A stretch of DNA of 64,000 nt from Bimastos eiseni (GCA_959347315.1 OY365810.1:8899647-8963646); one strand, 5' to 3'. Counted from the first letter of the stretch, positions 12,901-23,587 are shown. Notes: generated from the letters alone by a model not told the origin. A program made the numbers and translations.

Positions 12901-14835
12901 TGTCCGTCAGTGTAATTACTGGAATGCTTGGCGGGCAATAATTGTTAATCTCGTAATCATCGGCTGAATAGAATCTCTTCGGACGACCGACAAAGAATTC
13001 GCTGTTCATGTATTGGTTACTTCCTTGTTAGAATAATGTCTTAGCAGTTTCAGTGTTGGATCATATCAGGTGTCTCTCCAAGCAAAATGAGTTGATATAA
13101 AATTAATTGGCGTCACAGAAAACAGGTGGTCGAACTGCATTATTGCCTGTGGAATTAGTTACATAGCTAACAGCTCCAAGCAAGAGGTTGAGCCGTCATA
13201 TTAAAATGAACCATCCTTAACAACAAACCATGCTTTTGCTCTATTACATTTTTCCTGTAACAATAATTTAACTAAAATTTCTTTTCTTTTGTAATTGTCA
13301 TGTTCTTTTATCTTTTACACCAAAGCAATTTACGTTCCATCGATAATGACATCGATAGCATGTGAGAAAGTGATGACCTATGTTGAAAACTTTCAATTTA
13401 TCAGCTTTTTTAAACCCTTAAAGGCCAGCGTTGTTTATTACGTCTTATGTGTTACTACGCTGCGGTCGTTAAGGGGTTGACCATTCAATTTATTTGCTTA
13501 TGCTGCATGAATTTTAAGTCATATATCTCAGATATCTCGATAAACATAAGAGCCATCTATATTCAATACAAAAACAGGCGGTCGAACTGTATTAGGAAAC
13601 TGTGCAGATTATTTCATAGATATTAGCTCAATCTTCAAGCCGTTTCTGACAAATTGTCGATTAAAATTTCTTAGGATGATAAAGAAATGGCTGATCATGT
13701 GTTGATTACGACCGCGTCAGTAAAATTCTTGAGAAGTCTCAGTGTTGGTTTATTTCAGATGCCTTTCAAGCAAGATCAATAAACATAAGAGCTATATATA
13801 TGCAGTACAAAAACAGGCGGTCGAACTGTATTAAGTCGCCTAAGAGTAGCTAATCAGCTGCAACGGAAACCTCGCCATACAAGAGGTTGACCCATATCTA
13901 ATGTAGTAAAATGAACTGATCTCAAGAACAAACAATGTTCTTGTCCTAGGTTCTTTGTTGACGATGAGAACCAGGCTCTGCTTGACGTTCCTTATCCTCT
14001 GATTGATGCGAATCCATGGTGGGTGGATTTCTGGGAGTGGGGAAAGCCATGGAAACCGGAAAACACCGTGAATCCATGGTCTGGAGGAACTAATCTGGCT
14101 CCCTTCGACCAAGCGGTAAATATGAGATCGAAATAGATAAACAATCGGATAGAAAAGACACGTATTCCACATAGACGGATACATACAACTGTATTCGTGT
14201 ATGGCATCACTCACATCAAGCGAATGACTTGCTGACTATCTAAATTACTAATTGGTTTACATACTAAAATGCTCGATGGCTATTACTGACTGACTGACTG
14301 ACTGACTGACTGACTGACTGACTGACTGACTGACTGACTAACTGACTGACTAACTGACTGTTTGACTGACTGACTGACCCACATGACTCAATATTCTCCT
14401 ATAGTTCCATAATAATGACCATCTACATGTTAATGCCGACAGAGGATTGACTACTTCACTTGCTTAATAACTGAATGACTAACTAATTAACTATGTAATA
14501 TTGTAATTGATTGATTAACTAAGTCAATTAGTGTAATTTCTAAAAGAAGCCTCGTGCATGATACTTCATTTAATCTGGCTTCTGTCTCGAACCATTCGCA
14601 GTTTCACTTTATTTTGAACGTGGCTGTCGGAGGAACGAATGGCTTCATCCCAGACGGTTGCATCAATCGTGGCGGAGACCCAGCGCTTCAGAAGCCGTGG
14701 AGCAACGGTGACTGGTATGTGACAGCGATGCAGAATTTCTACAACGCCAGAGGGAACTGGAAGTGGACGTGGGATAACGAGGGAGACAACAATGCTCTGC
14801 AGGTCGACTACATCCGTGTCTACAAGCACATCTAA
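6517..14835 (+). CDS. Secreted GH16 beta-1,3-glucanase (laminarinase-like), nine exons
   Basis: Predicted 384-aa enzyme of glycoside hydrolase family 16, hydrolysing beta-1,3-glucans such as laminarin. Exons: 6517-6669, 7866-7940, 8804-8888, 9176-9349, 10242-10319, 10730-10847, 12437-12508, 13950-14115, 14602-14835. All joins are GT-AG and keep the frame. Residues 1-18 form a signal peptide (MRWAALVLCLLLGEGGLA). The family core follows: VWQDEFDYFDGGKW near the N-terminus, GDWLWPAIWMLP at 157-168, catalytic GEIDIIE at 180-186 (nucleophile E181, acid/base E186, D183 between), FHFILNVAVGG opening the last exon, and the C-terminal DYIRVYKHI. Because both glutamates are kept, this is more likely an active digestive or defence glucanase than a non-catalytic glucan-binding protein. 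No membrane segment or carbohydrate-binding module is seen. A TATA box and a poly(A) signal bracket the gene. Introns hold at least four LINE fragments. A broken duplicate lies at 30.6-33.6 kb. Confidence 0.93.
6950..7270 (+). mobile_element. LINE 3' fragment (CR1/L2-like) in GH16 intron 1
   Basis: Broken frames give a typical C-terminal LINE ORF2 signature: 'FASVGPLL-NDLPFPTRS' followed by 'RILKTPLF'. It contains stops and frame changes and is an old insertion in the first intron. Confidence 0.55.
7314..7413. repeat. 100-nt near-perfect hairpin palindrome
   Basis: Outer arms ATGCTTATGCCTGGC / GCCAGGCATAAGCAT and inner arms TACATAGGCACTTACGTAAT / ATTACGTAAGTGCCTATGTA. The 22-nt spacer repeats part of the left arm again (GGCCATATACATAGGCAC). 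It lies in GH16 intron 1. Confidence 0.9.
7671..7735. repeat. (ATT)n microsatellite
   Basis: Uninterrupted trinucleotide run of about 22 units in GH16 intron 1. Confidence 0.95.
8081..8216. repeat. 16-bp minisatellite, about 8.5 units
   Basis: Tandem unit ATGCAATCTATAACAG with only a few point variants (one AACAG to AGCAG, one AATCT to AACCT). It lies in GH16 intron 2. Confidence 0.95.
8447..8700 (+). mobile_element. RTE-like LINE C-terminal fragment
   Basis: Two frames give the 3' end of a LINE reverse-transcriptase ORF: 'EMRVLRWMLGVTLTDKKRSE' and, after a gap, 'RRRGRGRQKKRWKDMIQKNL' ending in a basic WRRRTR tail. It sits in GH16 intron 2, and its left part marks the left edge of the segmental duplication (copy at 30296-30500). 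Confidence 0.7.
9367..9800 (-). mobile_element. LINE C-terminal fragment, antisense in GH16 intron 4
   Basis: The reverse strand reads 'QKLVYFIHVMRANGMEKEM', then 'GIQERTALSLEGLREAVIDR' and a 'KVARVPRTDG' ending, the usual C-terminus of an RTE/jockey-type LINE polyprotein. Stops interrupt it. The long plus-strand frame over exon 4 and this region is a shadow. Confidence 0.65.
9853..9897. repeat. (TA)n microsatellite
   Basis: About 22 uninterrupted dinucleotides in GH16 intron 4. Confidence 0.95.
11400..12235 (+). mobile_element. CR1/jockey-like LINE reverse-transcriptase fragment in GH16 intron 6
   Basis: The frame from 11416 has the RT signatures GSVLGPLLFILFINDI and FADDTKL (the YxDD-box equivalent). 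After a break, frames at 11804 and 11934 give the C-terminal 'YKSLVRPQLEYCIQVWS' and 'RSRGDLIEANKIITGKE'. Endonuclease and ORF1 are absent. Its 3' end carries one breakpoint of the deletion that shaped the GH16 duplicate. Confidence 0.85.
13010..13949. repeat. Internally duplicated 3' part of GH16 intron 7
   Basis: A ~240-nt stretch ending in the exon 8 acceptor region is found again upstream in diverged form. Shared marks are 'CAGTGTTGG', 'ACAGG(C/T)GGTCGAACTG(T/C)ATTA' at 13126, 13576 and 13814, and 'CAAGAGGTTGA'. The last copy holds the true acceptor of exon 8 at 13948-13949. Confidence 0.6.
14284..14379. repeat. (CTGA)n microsatellite
   Basis: Tetranucleotide run in GH16 intron 8. The duplicate at 33.06 kb is shorter by exactly one 4-bp unit, which accounts for the coordinate offset changing from 18776 to 18772 between the two copies. 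Confidence 0.95.
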
Positions 14836-14954
14836 TTGGTCTGCTGAGGCCAAAGTGAATAGTCACGAACACTGGCTACGATTAAGATTTCGTTATTTGA
14901 GGTTGAAACATTATTCTAAATTTCAGTTGCTCTACATTGTGTAGACTAGTCTCT

Positions 14955-14960
14955 AATAAA
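14955..14960 (+). promoter_or_regulatory. Poly(A) signal of the GH16 gene
   Basis: AATAAA lies 120 bases after the GH16 stop codon. Confidence 0.7.
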
Positions 14961-15749
14961 CACTTTCTCTGTCATTTTGCTTTTCACTTTGTTTTATGAC
15001 ATGCATCGTTGCCAGAAAAGAAGTACCCTATAATCACAGCGCTCTTTGTCTGACCCTTACATGTAGAATCGAGTGAATGAATAGCAGCCTATGATTTACA
15101 GCTACCAAACGTTAATACAAACACTCGCGCCTGAAGAGCCCATTCCAATACAATACCATGTAGCAGACTATTTCCTGAATCCATTTCTCGTGGCGATCTC
15201 AGACAAGTTACCGAATTGCAAACGGAGAAGCCAGGTTAGGACATTATTTTCGAGACATGAGTCGTCCAGGAGACCTGATAATTATGTTCACGAAATTTGA
15301 TGATTTCTAGTTCCGTGAATTCCACTTTCTTGCACGTCACACGTGGGTCTCAAACCTCTGATACTGACAGAGTCATGGGTCGGTTTTCCAGACCAGCAGG
15401 CTGAAATTCGTAGAATGTCCAGCGGAAAAATACTTAACAATGTAGTTTATGGCGGAGTCTATGAGGTGACGGTGTGTGAAAGACACCGACAACAGTTAAT
15501 GGACGATTCAGTAGAATTGATGAATATGAAATTTGAATATGGAATATTTTTTGCTCCTAAATATGATCTAGATTGTTTAGCGTCGTTTATGCTATGAAAT
15601 TGCTTTGGTGCTTTGTAAACACTGTGCATAAGATAGAGAAAAAAATTAATGGCTAAAAAATATGAATTAAGAAAAGATCCGATGCGGTCAAAAAAGAGCC
15701 TAAAAGAGAAAACAAAACATATGGCCAACTAACTAACTAACCAACAAAC

Positions 15750-16690
15750 TAACTATGCATATAGCTGTATACATGTATATAAATCTACGTTAAATAATGA
15801 TACAAAAGTTATGAAAACCATAGAAGAACCATCTGTTAAATATTACCGTATGAACAAGTGTAAGAAACGGAATCAATAACCGGATAAACGAAAGAAAAAC
15901 AAAAGAAAGACAAAAGTAATCAAAACTGAACAACAAGAGGACCAGTAGGAACTCATCAATGAGGTGTCTGAAATCAAACGTGTGCGCGAGTCCCTGATAA
16001 AACGCTGAGACTTGCCTACGCAGAAGTGACTACAGTTGGTACGTTTGAAGGGAAGGCAGGATATCATGAACGTTATAATCGGAAATCACAATAGGCCTAT
16101 ACGGACCACGGTTAACATTGTCAATTGCAGCACCTACATCAAAGCGCAATTAGTGTGACCGAGGGTTTATCCCTTGTTCTCAGACAGGTGGAGAACGAAC
16201 AAAGTTGCTGTGGAGTGGTCCCTCATGGAAATACGAACAAAGAGTTGCAAGGAGGACATCTTGCCAAGATAGAGCACAAAGCGGTACAACAACAGTCCTC
16301 ATGCATGTAGCACTCATTGGTTAGCTCAAAATTAGCAGGTCTCTACAATAGGTGCATTTTTTTATAGATCAGTAAAGTTGAATGGAATAACTCAAATTAT
16401 CGTCAATGCTTATAAAACTGGAAAACTACAATAGACTAAGTTATTTGCAAAATTAATAAACGATAATATTATGTATGCCCATAATGTATCATCGAAACTA
16501 AAGTTTCAGGTCCTGAGATACGAAAATGAGCACAAAACCAGAATACGAAAAGTTGAATTATGTAATATTAAATAATTAACTCTGGATAAGAAAAGAAATT
16601 CCCAGAGACAAAAATTTGAAGCAAATATCTTGTTAGTTTAAAGTAAAAATTCTTGCTTGCATAAATCATTTAAAATCCAAAAATTAAAAT
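15750..16690. other. Intergenic spacer between GH16 and TRIM A, duplicated
   Basis: Recurs at 34.5-35.7 kb and, from about 16330, at 44.29-44.63 kb. Short frames (for example 16125-16310) are not preserved between copies, so no gene is called. Confidence 0.6.
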
Positions 16691-16698
16691 TTGCCCGT

Positions 16699-19600
16699 CT
16701 ACAAAAATCTTCCTCTTAGAATTCCATCCGTTATCAACCACAAACACTCGACCAATTGCGTCATCCAGAAGAATCCTAGTTGGACTTCGCAATCTGTGTT
16801 GGTTTTGTTTGAAATTATTTCTCCTTTGAATTCTAAATCCTGATCTAATAACAAAACTCGACTGTTCTCTCGATCAACGATCATCACAGATCCATTTTTA
16901 TCAACAGACAAATGGACAGGACAATTCATTTGTCCGATGTCAGATCCACATTTTCCACCGAATGACTTCTTAAGCTTTCCATCTGCATCCACTAAACACA
17001 CTCCATGCTGCTCATCCGTTCCATGGCCATGGCTGACCAAGAAATCACCATTGGATAGTTTTATGGCATGCCATATAAAATGAATACGTGTGATGGATGA
17101 AAGAATGATTTCTCTGACCAACTGTCCATCTGGCGAATACTCATTTAATTTTTTTGTCCAGCAAGGAGCTAAAATAATAGACCCTTCATTTGAAACAGAT
17201 AGACCCCATCCAAAATCTGTCTCTGTTGACCACTTCTTTATTACTTTTCTATTTCGATCAACTCTCAGGATTTCCTTCGACCGAAATCCTTTGTAATCAG
17301 CGATATACAGACATTTATTTATGTTGCAGGATCCGATGTTCCAGGGATCAATTAATTCCTTCAAATCCCATCGACACTTCAAGCTTAATTCTATCGAGTC
17401 GTAAACTTCAATTTCTGGACAATCTTCACTAACAACATACAATTCTTTGTCTAAGATCGTCAATCCTGTGATCTGTTTCTTTCCTTCTTCTGATGCTTTT
17501 GTTCTGATTATCTCAACCAAGACTGGATCTGACTTGTAATGCATTCTAACTGTAAAATAAATGAAACGGTGGTTAATCATTCAATTTTCTGTAACTACCG
17601 CAGGTAAGAAACCTGGCGCTACATCAACATCAAAACATGCTCCAAATCACAAGAATTGGAGTCAAGCGCCTTGAAGCAAGCAATCAATCGCGGTGGCGGC
17701 ACTGGTGATGATGGTGCATTTAAACAATGTAGCTTGCCTCTCATTTAAAGGCCTACAGTTCCCATGATATATATCCATTTCCATTTTAACTATTTGGTTT
17801 ATTCTAAGCCTCTATACCGCATTGTATATATCTCGACAACGTTATGGTATTTCTTCAAAGTCATTATTGCATCTGCGCATGGCAACACAACACGTAATGA
17901 AACATCTTGTACTAGGCCTATTGTATTTCGATATGTGCAATAGCAGAATTGCGCAATCGTCGACGACTATAGAATCCCTATGTTTAATTGTGTAATATTT
18001 AAATACGTTTCTGACTATTATTCACTCCTTCGAATATTTGAAATATGGGATAGACCTAGAGTAAGCCCGATCTGAATTTAGATTTAATGAGCATGAAGGC
18101 GGTGGTGGCGGAACCGCATGACAGCTAACTGCAAAAATCCCAAAATTGCAACAATATTAAACGTTTTCTCTAACTACAATTGAAATCACTTTCGTGAAAT
18201 CCCCGATCATCAATTCTTCCATCTCGATTCGCTCTTGTTTCAGTTTCTGTTCAAGGTTCACAATATTGGTTTCGCTATCTGTAGGCCTAAGTCTAATAAC
18301 AAAATTTACCGTCTTGCATTTGTATAATCAACGTTTTAGTCGCCAATTTGTGGATGTTTTTCTAGAACTTGACCGCAAACTGACCAGGATATAATTAGTG
18401 CCAGCAAACTTGCTGTACTTTGATGATCCAGCACTGTCCCCGTTCAGCACTCAAGTGCATCACTTCAAATGTTATAGATGAACATCACATTGCATTTTCA
18501 ATAGGCCTACATGATTTTATGCATGACACATGTATTAATACGCATAGGCCAATTATATAAAATCGTCGTCGTGTGCCGGGGCGTTTCTATAGCACGTGAG
18601 TAGACCTACTCGCACGTCTAATATTTTGGTGCCAGGACGAATACCATCAACTATGGTCGTAGTCAGACTAACTTTCGTTAGTGTCAGCATGTCATGTTTG
18701 CAACGGCTTCTATTGTCTCCTTCTGGCATCACGCGTCATGTATATTTTCGGCTAATTATATCATGGTGAATGTAGACCTTTAAATGAGAGGCAAGCTACA
18801 TTGTTTAAAAACACCATCATCACCAGCGGCGCTACCACGATTGCTTGCTTCAAGGTGCTTGACTCCAATTCTTGTGATTTGGAGCATGTTATGATGATGT
18901 TGATGTAACGCCAGGTTTCTTATCTCCGGTAGTAACAGAAATTTGCCTAAATCTGTTAGTTCGGTTGGAGTCACATTTTCAGTTTTCAGACATCGCGTCT
19001 GCATCTTTTATAGCATAGCTAATTATTTGTCTATTACTAATAATTCTACGCGCATCCTTAGTCCTAACCAAAGTCCTTAGAAGCTGCTAAGCCAACAATG
19101 ACAAGAGCACTTAAATTAGATGTCCATGGATAACCATGAACAGACATATTGAGCAATATATTTGAATCTATAAAATTAATTGAGCAACATAAGCATAGAT
19201 GCATTAACTTATAACGCAGGCTCCAAAGCTCGCAGAGACCAGGGCCGTACCGAGCTATAATTGTGCCCTGTGCGTAGCATCAATTTGGCGCCTCCACATT
19301 TTAGTTTTACTTACCTTGTTTCATCGTCTCCAGTTCTTCCCTGAGTTTTTCCACGTCGTCTTCTAATGTTCCGACTGTCGTTTTATACATGTTCACTTCT
19401 TGTACGAGTTGGCTGTTACTGGTATTAATCAAAATGTTGGTCATTTTTTCTGTATCCAGGTCCTGCTTAAGTTTGTCTTTGTCAGATTGAACCGAATCGA
19501 TAGCTATTTTTGCCTTATCTAAGTCCAGTTTAAGTTGATCGAGTTTTTCATCCAATTTCTGCTTCAGTCTGTCACTGTTCGCTTGGATTGTATTAATGAT

Positions 19601-21484
19601 TGTTTTGTTGCTGTCCAGCTCGTGTTTCAGTTTCTCTGTCTCTGAGTCATAATCAGCTTTATTCTTATCCAACTCATCTTTCAAACTCTTATTACTCAGC
19701 ATTTCCAAATTAACACTAATTCTGAGCTGCTCGTTTGATAAATGCAAACTCTCTTTCTCTGATCGCTCGATTTCGATTTCTTTTCTTAGAAGATCAATTT
19801 CGCTACTTTGTTCATCTAATAGACTCTGTTTACTTCTTTTCTTTGGCTTCGAGTCACCATCTTCTGAAAGAAAAGGGACAACTTATCACTCCATGATAAT
19901 ATTGTATCATGAGCTGGATACGCACTTGGCCTGTGTGCGCTACACGCACGCATTCTATTCTTGTCAATCACAGGCATATGGCAATGAAAATCGTAAAACT
20001 CCAAACCGCTTATGAACCAATTGTACAAAAAATCGCAGCGCACCATGCAGTTTATTCATGAACGCTGTGTCAAATTATGGAAATTATCCGAAGAGTAGTC
20101 CAAAGTAGGTCCGAGTCTGTTTTAGAGTGAGATATTCAGAGAATTCAGAATGGCTGTTAAGGCGGGAGTAGTTTTGGTCAAGAATTGTTGGAGTGTTGGA
20201 TGCTGGATTTGGTTCGATTGGCGAACGTGAGACGAGAAGTAAGTTGGAGTCGAAACAAACTGAGACATGAGAATGATAGGTTGAGCGAGTTGAATGGATG
20301 TGGCGTGACAATGAACATTGTTTACAAAAGGAAATCGCTTACTCACTTTCGCCAATCAGGTTTTCGCAAGCATCTTTTAGAAATTCTTCAAGTTCTGATC
20401 TTCTGAAGTGGAAATTGAAAGATTGAATTGCTCTTTCTGTGGTAGGTTTGCATTGTTCTTGCAACTCCGCCGCTCTTGCAGATAAGTCAGAAAATGCGCG
20501 ACATATATCGCTAGCTGATCCTTTGGCAATTATCTGCTGAGAGTAAGAATTGTACGTTTCTAAACTAGATAGATATGTATCAATGTCACCTGTTTCCATT
20601 TGGATTTCTTTCAGTTGCCTTTGCCTTATCAAACATAGACCCTGTATTAGAGAATATGCATGCTCATCTGCAAGCTTCTTCACTTCATCCTTTCGTTTCT
20701 CTGTCTGGCATTCTAAAGTCTCAACCATATTCTTTGTGTCTTCCATTACTTTCATTAGTGCTACCTTTTCCGCCTCAGCTTTAGTCTTGCATTCATTTAT
20801 TGCTTTTACATTGCTTTCCATCTGTTTCTGAAAGCCATCCACGAATCTGTTAACATGAGAACCTTCATGATTTCTATGGTCGTCAATGAAGCATATGGCG
20901 CATACAACTGTTTTACAATCAGCACAATATACATCCATAACTTTTTGCTCATGCAGTTCACAAAGACTTGGTGCTAGATCTGTCATTACATTTTGGCCTT
21001 CGTCATGTTCAGTCAATGGCATCAATTTATGATTCTTTGTAAATTTAAATTCTCCATGTTCTTTGCTGCATTTCTCGCACAAATTGTACTTGCATTCAAC
21101 ACAGTGTGCAACGGCGTTTGGAATTTCTTTCCCTGTTTTTTGGTTATCATCGTCTAGACACGCATCACATAAAGCTCTGGAAGACGGTGCCTGATTTGAA
21201 ATATTTGAAGCTTGTATCAGTCTCTCGATGAAGAAATTTTTAGGAAGTCCATGAAATCCTTCTTTTGGAATCTTGAACATTCGTCTGCAGATTGGACAAG
21301 GCATCTCATCTCCTGGTCTTTTGTTGGTTTTGAGTCCAGTCTCTTGGATGCATTTAATGCAGAACGTATGAATGCATGGCAATGCTTTCGGATCGATGAA
21401 GACTTCGGTGCATATACAACATGTAATCATGTCATCAAGTTCTTGCTTTTTGATGGCACCACTGTCTAGATCTTTCGCAGCCAT
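16699..21484 (-). CDS. TRIM-NHL gene A (RING, B-boxes, coiled coil, NHL), frameshifted 3' end
   Basis: Putative RING-type E3 ubiquitin ligase with a C-terminal NHL propeller, TRIM2/3-like in architecture. Exon 1 (21484-20347, start ATG 21484) has a C3HC4 RING at residues 22-66 (CCIC, C37, H39, C42, C45, CPIC), B-box 1 at about 106-153, B-box 2 at about 175-210, then coiled coil; it ends at a strong donor GTGAGT. Exon 2 (19863-19315, 549 nt) is coiled coil (KSLKDELDKNKADYDSE). The NHL exon starts at 17549. Exons join in phase 1 throughout. A one-base deletion near 16800, relative to copies B and C, throws the last blade out of frame, so the protein ends at 16699-16701 with an unrelated tail; the ancestral stop is at 16670-16672. 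It may be a degenerating gene or a variant with a five-and-a-half-blade propeller. A 111-nt coil exon in the last intron appears unusable. Confidence 0.85.
17582..17770. repeat. Left arm of a ~185-bp inverted repeat in TRIM A's last intron
   Basis: Pairs with 18758-18948 at roughly 85-90% identity by eye. Shared blocks include CACAAGAATTGGAGTCAAGC and AACAATGTAGCTTGCCTC. The arm begins about 35 nt from the NHL-exon acceptor and the pair encloses the relict coil exon. It is also present in gene B (36632-36812 with 37817-38000); gene C keeps only the left arm (45550-45735). Confidence 0.85.
18168..18278 (-). pseudogene. Relict 111-nt coiled-coil exon in TRIM A
   Basis: Aligned with the 111-nt phase 1-1 coil exons of copies D (703-813) and E (27218-27328). 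The acceptor CAG is kept and the reading DSETNIVNLEQKLKQER is intact, but the position where D and E have a GT donor reads AA here. Copies B (from about 37335) and C (from about 46252) also lack GT. Exon 2 and the NHL exon join in frame without it. Confidence 0.55.
18758..18948. repeat. Right arm of the inverted repeat in TRIM A
   Basis: Inverted partner of 17582-17770. The short minus-strand frame over it (18780-19004) has no domain and comes from the repeat. The pair, about 1.37 kb end to end, resembles a foldback or palindromic MITE acquired before the A/B duplication. Confidence 0.8.
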
Positions 21485-21489
21485 TTTTT

Positions 21490-22100
21490 GACCTGCATGT
21501 ATCAATCCAAAAATCGAGGCACTTTCGATTTTGCTTTTGACGTAGACTATGGGTCGATTGTCCGATGGCTACCGATTTTAGATAGGATAACTGTTATAAA
21601 AAGTCCACTCACAAATTAATGTAGGTCCATCTGAACACAGTTTTAATATCCATCGAACAAGCCTAAACAGTCTGACTTAAAAAATTAAATAAACGGTGAA
21701 TAGTATGTATTGCAAGAGTGAATGCAATGTTGACTGTTGCTAGCAATTGAGCAACTGAATAGGCCTAGGCCTATTGCTCAACGTTCTTTGTACCTTCGAC
21801 CTTTAAGTCTGTTAAGACAATCAGATAAAGATGATATAGCGCAAGATGTTACAAATATTCAACCTGCTGCAGAGTTCATTACTATGAATTGATTTTTGAT
21901 TTTTGGAACTGTTCGGTCCGATAATTCCATCTGCACTTCTGGTGTCCAATTAGATTGGTTCTCAATCCCTCATTATTGCTAAATTCACTTTGCCAGTCGC
22001 TTTATTAATTGATTTGCAAAATAGTAGGATATCTACGATATCCATTTTAACCACTGCACATATCTGGTAATTGTTTAACAGATTCTGAACTAAACTAAAC
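21490..22100. other. Intergenic, upstream of TRIM A
   Basis: Would contain the TRIM A promoter. No TATA box or other element is recognised; it includes TAGGCCTAGGCCTATT near 21764. Confidence 0.4.
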
Positions 22101-22104
22101 TTAC

Positions 22105-22260
22105 TGAAGCTGATACGAGGTCAAAACTGCCTGGCCAGGGTCGTTACCGGTTCTCATAAGTTGGATCAAATAACTCCCGTTCTTAAATCATTGCATTGCC
22201 TACCTGTCGAGCAAAGAATTAAATTTAAAATTGGTGTTATTAACAATAAGACATTTTTCT
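22105..22260 (+). mobile_element. LINE ORF2 C-terminal fragment (L2/CR1-like)
   Basis: Reads 'CLARVVTG', then 'LDQITPVLKSLHCLPVEQRI' and 'FKIGVI', the widespread 'HITPVLKxLHWLPVxxRIxFKI' signature of vertebrate-type L2/CR1 LINE C-termini. Confidence 0.75.
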
Positions 22261-22724
22261 TTGGTCAGCCGAGGTGCCTACGTACATTGTTTGTCCCTCA
22301 GGGTCATCATAGCCAATGCAGTCATTTCCAAATTTGCTTTCACAAATTTCAAGATTTTGAAACAACCTAATAATTATGTGGTTGACCACGTGTAAACACT
22401 GTTGGCTTACAATTCCGAGATCCGTGGTAGAAGTAGCCTACACCATTCAAACGGAACGTTAATCTACTTGTTCAGGTGTCTTTTAAGTATTTACCTATTG
22501 TATATAGGCATATAGTATGCTAGGCCTAAGTAATTTATTGTGCGATATTCTCACGCTAGAGCCAAGGGGTGAACCCTCAAAAGTTCAGAGTGGCCGGTAG
22601 ACTGTTTTCTAGACCAAACATTAAGATTAGCATTCTTCAGCAATAGGCCTACAATTAATGTTTGAAGCGTATTAATCAGTTTTAGCGTCTTAATAGAATG
22701 AATTGTTTATAAAAAAGAGTATCG

Positions 22725-22838
22725 GTATTGGTCTCTGTCTTGATCTCGGACCACTCGGTCTCGGTCGACCTTGGTCTTGGACCTCTCGGTCTTTGTTTCG
22801 TTGTTGGTCTTGAATTTTTGGCCTCGTGCCCAACACTG
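22725..22838. mobile_element. Fragment related to the GAGAC-rich hAT-like MITE
   Basis: Repeated CTCGGTCT/TCTTGG sequence ends in CAACACTG, the same terminus as the elements at 2552-3417 and 52530-53355. Only one end is seen and no target duplication could be found. Confidence 0.35.
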
Positions 22839-23364
22839 ATTATCATTTCCTTCTGACGTTATATTCCTTACGTTTAAGCCTATTCCCATATAATAGCCTA
22901 ACAGGATAATCATAAGCATAAGCCTACATGTAGGTAACCGATTGTACTCCCTTTGACTTATCTATCGAAAAAGCGCTCGTAGATGAGCCCAAGCAATGTC
23001 TCTGAACTCATTTATAAGCCCAATTATTAGTTCACATCCGCGCACCGCATGCACGAAGGGGTAATCAATTTGTTACTTACTTACGGCACGGTGGCTGATT
23101 AGTTAGAGTATAGATATATAAACCATAGACTGCGCTTACGGTTATAGACTTTTATAGTTTCCTTACTTACTATTACTGACTGGCAGTCTGGCAGACGCAG
23201 TGACTATCTATGGTATATGGCAGTAATTCAGTTCAATGCTTGCAGGCTACAGCTTGTATTACTATTAAGCAGCTTATATTAAGCACTTCCGGGATTAGTG
23301 TGTACTCGAGTACCCGCTAAGCTACTCAACCGGGTACTCGACTCCGAAACTACTCGATAGCGGC

Positions 23365-23573
23365 AATCCTAGTGTGGTCGGCTTGTAATTCGGAGAGTGT
23401 GGGTTAATTCGATCCTCGTCCGAGGAGTTGATGTGCATAGGGACCTTGAGCAAGTCCTTAGCGCACGGCTGCTCCGTAATATAACTTCAATTGCGCTATT
23501 GAGGCGTGTGCACGTCTGTGATCTGGTCGGAGGAGGGCAATATCAGATGCAATTGTATTGTATTGTATTACTT
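23365..23573 (+). mobile_element. tRNA-derived SINE, copy 1
   Basis: Shares with 59541-59765 a tRNA-like head (degenerate B-box TTCGATCCTCGTCC) and the tail 'AGGGACCTTGAGCAAGTCC' plus 'GAGGCGTGTG'. It abuts the truncation point of the RING/B-box fragment. Confidence 0.7.
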
Positions 23574-23587
23574 CACTGTATAAAACC

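Larger units (their letters stand above)
12226..15700. repeat. Segmental duplication, near-identical core (partner 31002-34475)
   Basis: This segment recurs at 31002-34475 with only a handful of differences by eye (for example 12288, 15148, a few near 15350). It spans the LINE tail, GH16 exons 7-9 and the 3' flank. To its left (8490-9212 versus 30296-31006) and right (beyond 15.75 kb) the paralogy continues but divergence is several per cent or more. Confidence 0.9.

Noticed and set aside
13840..14214. Minus-strand frame duplicated at 32616-32990
   Set aside because: Lies antisense to GH16 exon 8; shared only because the DNA is duplicated.
14566..14853. Minus-strand 95-codon frame duplicated at 33338-33625
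   Set aside because: Antisense shadow of GH16 exon 9.
15343..15597. Plus-strand frame shared with 34136-34369
   Set aside because: Its preservation reflects the near-identical duplicated core; no domain, no splice or promoter context, and the third, older block does not keep it.
18780..19004. Minus-strand 74-codon frame shared with 37837-38061
   Set aside because: Falls on an arm of the intronic inverted repeat and has no domain or phase-compatible splice sites.
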